From Enterobacter cloacae complex sp. ECNIH7 (lineage in GTDB: Bacteria > Pseudomonadota > Gammaproteobacteria > Enterobacterales > Enterobacteriaceae), in the NCBI RefSeq assembly GCF_002208095.1, contig NZ_CP017990.1:2666001-2730000 (forward strand): 64,000 nt of DNA, read 5' to 3'. The notes below the pieces were generated by a model that made no database searches, was not told the DNA's origin, and worked only from the letters and a program-made list of their open reading frames with translations. The position numbers were made by a program, and so were the translations under genes. Shown here piece by piece: positions 60,319 through 64,000 of the stretch (position 1 is its first letter; each line of letters begins with the position of its first letter).

Positions 60319-61023
60319 ATGCACAAAAATACGCTGATCCTTATTGTTGAAGATGAAGACGAAATCGCCGATATACTGATGAGCTACTTAGAGCGTTCGG
60401 GAATGAAAACGCTCCGAGCCAGGCAGGGCGAACAGGCCATAGCGCTCAATCGCCTCCATAAACCGGATCTCATATTGCTGGACATTCACCTGCCCGTATG
60501 TGACGGCTGGAGCGTACTTACCACGCTTCGTCAGGAAAGCGCTGTCCCCGTCATTATGGTTTCCGCTCTCGATCAGGATGTCGATAAGCTCATGGGGCTG
60601 AGGCTGGGCGCGGATGATTACGTGATCAAACCCTTCAACCCTTCTGAAGTCGTCGCCCGGGTTGAGGCGGTGCTGCGCAGGACAAAACCCGCGCTTCAGC
60701 AGGCGGGTTCCCAGCCGCTCAGAACGCCATTTATTACGGTCTACCCGGATGACTTCTACGTGGAAGTCACCGTGGGGGCAGAGGTTGTCTCCCCGGTATT
60801 AACGACGACCGAATTTAAATTGCTCACATACCTGGTGAGATATCCGCGAAAGGTCTGCTCACGCGAAGAGCTACTCAACGCGTGTCTGCCGGAAGGGGAT
60901 ACACTCGACAGAACGGTCGATAGCCACATGAGCAAGTTGCGTAAAAAACTGGAGCTGGCCGGCCTTTACGGTGTTCCCGAGAGCATCAGAGGCATGGGCT
61001 ACCGGCTTGGGGAAAAGAAATGA
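60319..61023 (+). CDS. OmpR-family response regulator (BaeR/AdeR-like)
   Basis: The 234-residue protein has a receiver domain with phospho-acceptor Asp55 (LILLDIHLP), acidic EDED at 11-14 and Lys105 (DDYVIKPFNPSE), followed by a winged helix (TTTEFKLLTYLVRYPRKVCS, then TVDSHMSKLRKKL). Its ATG follows GGAG. It is coupled to the kinase by a four-base overlap. The likely target is the divergent membrane-protein/ABC-half/RND gene group; inferred from position. Confidence 0.92.
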   Translation: MHKNTLILIVEDEDEIADILMSYLERSGMKTLRARQGEQAIALNRLHKPDLILLDIHLPVCDGWSVLTTLRQESAVPVIMVSALDQDVDKLMGLRLGADDYVIKPFNPSEVVARVEAVLRRTKPALQQAGSQPLRTPFITVYPDDFYVEVTVGAEVVSPVLTTTEFKLLTYLVRYPRKVCSREELLNACLPEGDTLDRTVDSHMSKLRKKLELAGLYGVPESIRGMGYRLGEKK

Positions 61024-62084
61024 ACAAAGAGTCTGTCCTGAGTCGTCAGATCTTAACGTATATGCTGTTGCTGACGTTTACGATCATTGCCATCGCCATA
61101 CTCGGCTCCTGGTTTTTTTACTCCTTTATTCTGGATCACCTCCCGGGCGGCCCTGCTGCGGGCGATGACGAGCAGATGACGATGTGGGACTGGGCATGGA
61201 TTGGGACCGCGACTACGATCAGTATGATTATTGCCCTCTTTTTCACGGTCAAACTTTCATCGCGGATACTCACCCCGCTAAACGCGGTAGCGTCCAGCCT
61301 GAAAAAGATTTCTCAGGGCGATCTGGACGCCAGGGCATTTTGCGCCAGTTCCCGGCTGGGTGAGATCAATCACCTGGTGACGGATTTCAATGAAATGGCG
61401 GAAAAATTACAGACGCTGGATATTCAGAGGAAATCCTGGAATGCCGCTATCGCGCATGAGCTGAGAACCCCGGTCACGATCTTACGCGGACGGCTTCAGG
61501 GGTTGGTTGACGGCGTTTTTACCCCGGACCCGGTGCTGTTTAATAATCTTCTCAAACAGACGGAAGGGTTAACCCGCCTGATTGAAGATCTCCGGGTTGT
61601 CAGTTCGGATGGCGGGGCGGGATACACGTTATGCCAGTCAAGAACGGATCTAAAAGGGACAATACAGAACGCACTCGATACGTTCATGCCCGAGTTCAGG
61701 CGTAAGGAATTTACCGTTAATACAGACCTGAGGGAGCAGCAGTGCGTATTCGATCCATTACGCATCAATCAGTGTCTGACCGTTTTATTTGATAATGCCT
61801 TACACTATTCAACCTCGCGCACGCTCATCGTGAAAAATGGCGTTTCTGATAAAGGCAATTATATCCTTATTCAGGACGGGGGACCGGGCATCCCCAGAGA
61901 GTTTCATGATTTCCTGTTTCAGCCCTTTCAGCGCGATAATGGCGCCAGACATGTGAACCCGGAAGGCTGTGGCTTGGGCTTGTCGGTAGTAAAAGCCATC
62001 ATGCTGGCTCATGGTGGCGATGTTTCCTATACCTTATCGACGCAAAACCACTCGATATTTAAGCTCACCTGGCCCGACTCGTGA
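61020..62084 (+). CDS. sensor histidine kinase (BaeS/AdeS-like)
   Basis: The 354-residue kinase has two membrane helices (about 12-38 and 58-80) with a short periplasmic loop of about 20 residues, a HAMP domain, the phospho-acceptor His146 in AIAHELRTPVT, and the ATPase boxes N (VLFDNALHYS), G1 (QDGGPGIP) and G2 (GCGLGLSVVKAI). The short sensor loop suggests detection within the membrane. The 3' end overlaps the convergent ATP-grasp gene by 20 bp. Confidence 0.92.
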   Translation: MNKESVLSRQILTYMLLLTFTIIAIAILGSWFFYSFILDHLPGGPAAGDDEQMTMWDWAWIGTATTISMIIALFFTVKLSSRILTPLNAVASSLKKISQGDLDARAFCASSRLGEINHLVTDFNEMAEKLQTLDIQRKSWNAAIAHELRTPVTILRGRLQGLVDGVFTPDPVLFNNLLKQTEGLTRLIEDLRVVSSDGGAGYTLCQSRTDLKGTIQNALDTFMPEFRRKEFTVNTDLREQQCVFDPLRINQCLTVLFDNALHYSTSRTLIVKNGVSDKGNYILIQDGGPGIPREFHDFLFQPFQRDNGARHVNPEGCGLGLSVVKAIMLAHGGDVSYTLSTQNHSIFKLTWPDS

Positions 62085-63006
62085 GCTTCAGCGGCAGGTC
62101 AAATCTGCCTGCCGGCGATAAATGCCATATTTTTCCTAACTTAGCATCCCATTCCTGCGGGGTAATCGTCAGTTTACCGCGTCTTGGGCTTAAGGTTATT
62201 TCGCTGAAATAGATTTCATCTTTTTTTAGCATAAGGTCAACGCGGCAGTAGTCAATTCCATCCGCCAGCTCCTGGGAGGCCAACAGTGCCTGACGGAACA
62301 AGAGCGGTTCGCCAGGCGTTGCTGAAGTATTCGGATATTCCATCCGGAAGGGTTGTAAGTTCCACTGCCTGTCATAAACGTTGATAAACCCTTTGCCGTT
62401 ATCATCCGTAAAATCTGCTTCTACATAGTGGGCAACGCCATGAAAACAGTGGATCCTCAGCATTTCGGGCGTTGTGTTTCTGTCAGCATCGTCGAAGAGA
62501 TCGACAAACGGCTCGCAAAGTATGCTCGGCGTAATGTTTTTGTACTGCCATTCGCGCGTGGTGTAGTAAAGATTTTTCTTTAACGCGAGGCTCAGCTTTT
62601 TACACGCTTCTTTTTCATTAAATTGCGCTTTGTTTGTACATATTATTGTGCTGCCGCTGTCATGGTTGCACTTAAGGACGAATTTGTCAGGAAGAATTGA
62701 AAAATCAATCTGCGACGGCCGGGTATAAACGCCAATTAATGGCACCGTTTTCACGCGCGTTGTTCTGGAGGAAACGTATGCCCGAACGGCGAGTTTATCC
62801 GCAAGCATCGTGTAGAAGTTATTATGGTCATAGACCAGACGATGACATATTTTTTCACTCAACGTCGTGGGCGAGTTAATGTCAGGAGTTTCCCCGGTTG
62901 ATTTTTTAAGCCTCACGGTATGAAAATGCAGGTCCGTCACTAAAAATGAGCGGCATTTTCTGATGAGATACTCTGTGTATTTTAAAACGTAAGTGGCGGT
63001 GTTCAT
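62065..63006 (-). CDS. TupA-like ATP-grasp protein
   Basis: The 313-residue protein has the ATP-grasp motifs FVLKCNHDSGSTIIC (nucleotide loop), ILCEPFVDLF, RIHCFHGVAHYVEADF and the metal-binding end YCRVDLMLKKDEIYFSEITLSPRRG. It resembles the TupA-like group, which contains enzymes making amide or peptide links on teichuronopeptide or polysaccharide. The substrate here is unknown. It converges on the histidine kinase. Confidence 0.85.
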   Translation of the reverse strand: MNTATYVLKYTEYLIRKCRSFLVTDLHFHTVRLKKSTGETPDINSPTTLSEKICHRLVYDHNNFYTMLADKLAVRAYVSSRTTRVKTVPLIGVYTRPSQIDFSILPDKFVLKCNHDSGSTIICTNKAQFNEKEACKKLSLALKKNLYYTTREWQYKNITPSILCEPFVDLFDDADRNTTPEMLRIHCFHGVAHYVEADFTDDNGKGFINVYDRQWNLQPFRMEYPNTSATPGEPLLFRQALLASQELADGIDYCRVDLMLKKDEIYFSEITLSPRRGKLTITPQEWDAKLGKIWHLSPAGRFDLPLKLTSRAR

Positions 63007-63096
63007 TTCTTCTCCTCCGTAATGTCCGGATATTCTGGAGAAGAACTGTTGATTGATATTGCTTAAAATATGGAGCAGGGATGGAGACGAAAATTA

Positions 63097-63132
63097 AAGG
63101 ATTAAATAGCGCACGCAGACTATTTAATCCTT
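63097..63132. terminator. A+T-rich hairpin after sapF
   Basis: AAGGATTAAATAG and CTATTTAATCCTT form a perfect 13-bp stem with a ten-base loop. On the minus strand TTTAATTTTC follows, so it could end the sap operon. Confidence 0.5.
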
Positions 63133-63166
63133 AATTTAATGGGGTAGTTTTTGTGAAGCGTCGCGC

Positions 63167-63973
63167 TTAGCGGTCCTTTCTCCACGCATCGGCGGTTAAT
63201 GCTTCACCGAAATGACCGGCAATCAGCCGTTTTGTCAGTTCATGAAGCGGAGAGGCCATCACATCCGCCGTGCTGCCGCGCTCTACCACTTCACCCTGGT
63301 GCATGACCATCACCTGATCGCTGATGTGCTTCATCATTCCCAGATGCTGGGTGACGTAGATATACGAGATCCCCTGTTTTTCCTGCAATTCCAGCATCAG
63401 GTTAATCAGCTGCGAGCGCATCGACATATCCAGCGAGGCAAGCGCTTCATCCGCAATGATCACTTTTGGCCGCAAAATCAACGCACGCGCCAGACCCAGA
63501 CGCTGTTTCTGGCCTGGTGCCAGCATATGCGGGTAGTAGCTTTCGTGATCCGGCAACAGCCCAACCATACGCAGGGTTTCAAATACGCGCTTACGGCGCG
63601 CCTCTGGCTCCAGGTCGGTGTTCAGACGCAGCGGAAAATCGAGGATCTGAGAAATGCGCTGGCGCGGGTTAAGCGAGGTAGACGGATCCTGGAAGATCAT
63701 GCGGATGCGCTGGCTGCGGAAAGAGTAGTCGCCGAACGTCAGAGGATGATCGTCAATCAGCACTTCGCCTGCAGTCGGTTCAACCATGCCAGCGAGCATT
63801 TTCGCCAGGGTGGATTTCCCGGAACCGTTCTCGCCGATGATCGCCAGGGTCTGTTTTTCACGCAGCGTAAAGCTCAGCGGCTTCACCGCGTCGACAGTTT
63901 GACGATGAAACAGCCCCGTGCGGTAGCGAAAGGTCTTACTCAGGTTGCGGACTTCCAGTAAGGTTTCGACCAT
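63167..63973 (-). CDS. sapF: Sap ABC transporter ATPase SapF
   Basis: The 268-residue protein has Walker A GENGSGKS, the Q-loop MIFQDPSTSLNPRQ, signature-region APGQKQRLGLARAL and Walker B VIIADEALASLD. The signature reads APGQ rather than SGGQ, as in E. coli SapF. Sap has been tied to antimicrobial peptide resistance, putrescine export and potassium uptake. It is the last gene of sapABCDF. Confidence 0.97.
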   Translation of the reverse strand: MVETLLEVRNLSKTFRYRTGLFHRQTVDAVKPLSFTLREKQTLAIIGENGSGKSTLAKMLAGMVEPTAGEVLIDDHPLTFGDYSFRSQRIRMIFQDPSTSLNPRQRISQILDFPLRLNTDLEPEARRKRVFETLRMVGLLPDHESYYPHMLAPGQKQRLGLARALILRPKVIIADEALASLDMSMRSQLINLMLELQEKQGISYIYVTQHLGMMKHISDQVMVMHQGEVVERGSTADVMASPLHELTKRLIAGHFGEALTADAWRKDR

Positions 63974-63974
63974 T

Positions 63975-64000
63975 TCACTCTCTCTCCATGTTCAGCGGGA
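63975..64000 (-). CDS. sapD: SapD, last eight codons
   Basis: The minus strand reads PLNMERE-stop, matching the C-terminus of SapD. The stop is one base before the sapF ATG. Confidence 0.8.

Overview
The window is a 64-kb piece of an Enterobacteriaceae chromosome. Gene content and order follow the E. coli opp-cls-tonB-trp-topA-cysB-acnA-ribA-pyrF-rnb-fabI-sap segment. Presence of an rpfF/rpfR-type pair, a Kv-like channel and leuE inside the cls-tonB interval point to an Enterobacter-like genus (Enterobacter cloacae complex or a close relative); this is an inference from gene content. No rRNA, tRNA or CRISPR array was seen.

Layout. (1) 1-7184: most of a Tn3-family transposon, visibly richer in A+T than the rest: tnpA (cut by the window edge), a ParE/Phd toxin-antitoxin pair, a res-like site, a serine resolvase, and a passenger group of a TraR/DksA-type zinc finger protein, a double-domain universal stress protein and a SulP anion transporter. 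It interrupts oppD after about codon 42. (2) 7185-20362: oppD remnant, oppF, a voltage-gated-like channel with a zinc-ribbon tail, yciU, clsA, yciY, leuE, a MarR-GNAT fusion regulator behind a perfect 39-bp palindrome, yciI, tonB, yciABC, a CxxCxxCC protein, ompW, an exported orphan and yedEF. (3) 20363-21617: an A+T-rich gap and an orphan FixJ/NarL-like regulator whose phospho-acceptor Asp is Glu. (4) 21719-28484: the complete trp operon with leader peptide, attenuator, promoter and TrpR operator. (5) 28561-47926: trpH/rnm, yciO, rluB, btuR, yciK, sohB, yciN, topA, cysB, three very small genes (ymiA, yciX, ymiC), acnA, ribA, pgpB, lapAB, pyrF, yciH, osmB, yciT, yciZ. (6) 48120-50981: an RpfF-like fatty-acid signal synthase facing its likely receptor gene, rpfR/pdeR, which is broken by a 4-bp tandem duplication between the GGDEF and EAL domains. 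(7) 51305-55255: rnb, yciW, fabI. (8) 55526-63006: an accessory island between fabI and sapF, with an RND pump gene lacking a partner adaptor, an ABC transporter membrane domain without an ATPase, a small membrane protein, an OmpR-type two-component system and a TupA-like ATP-grasp protein. (9) 63167-64000: sapF and the last codons of sapD.

How the parts work together. Most of the window is core metabolism and envelope biology: tryptophan synthesis, TonB energy coupling, cardiolipin and phosphatidylglycerol phosphate handling, LPS regulation by LapAB, fatty acid synthesis by FabI, and peptide uptake by Opp and Sap. The parts most worth a second look are the transposon break in oppD, the broken c-di-GMP/diffusible-signal receptor, the Glu-for-Asp regulator, the palindrome-controlled MarR-GNAT gene and the RND/ABC-half/two-component island.
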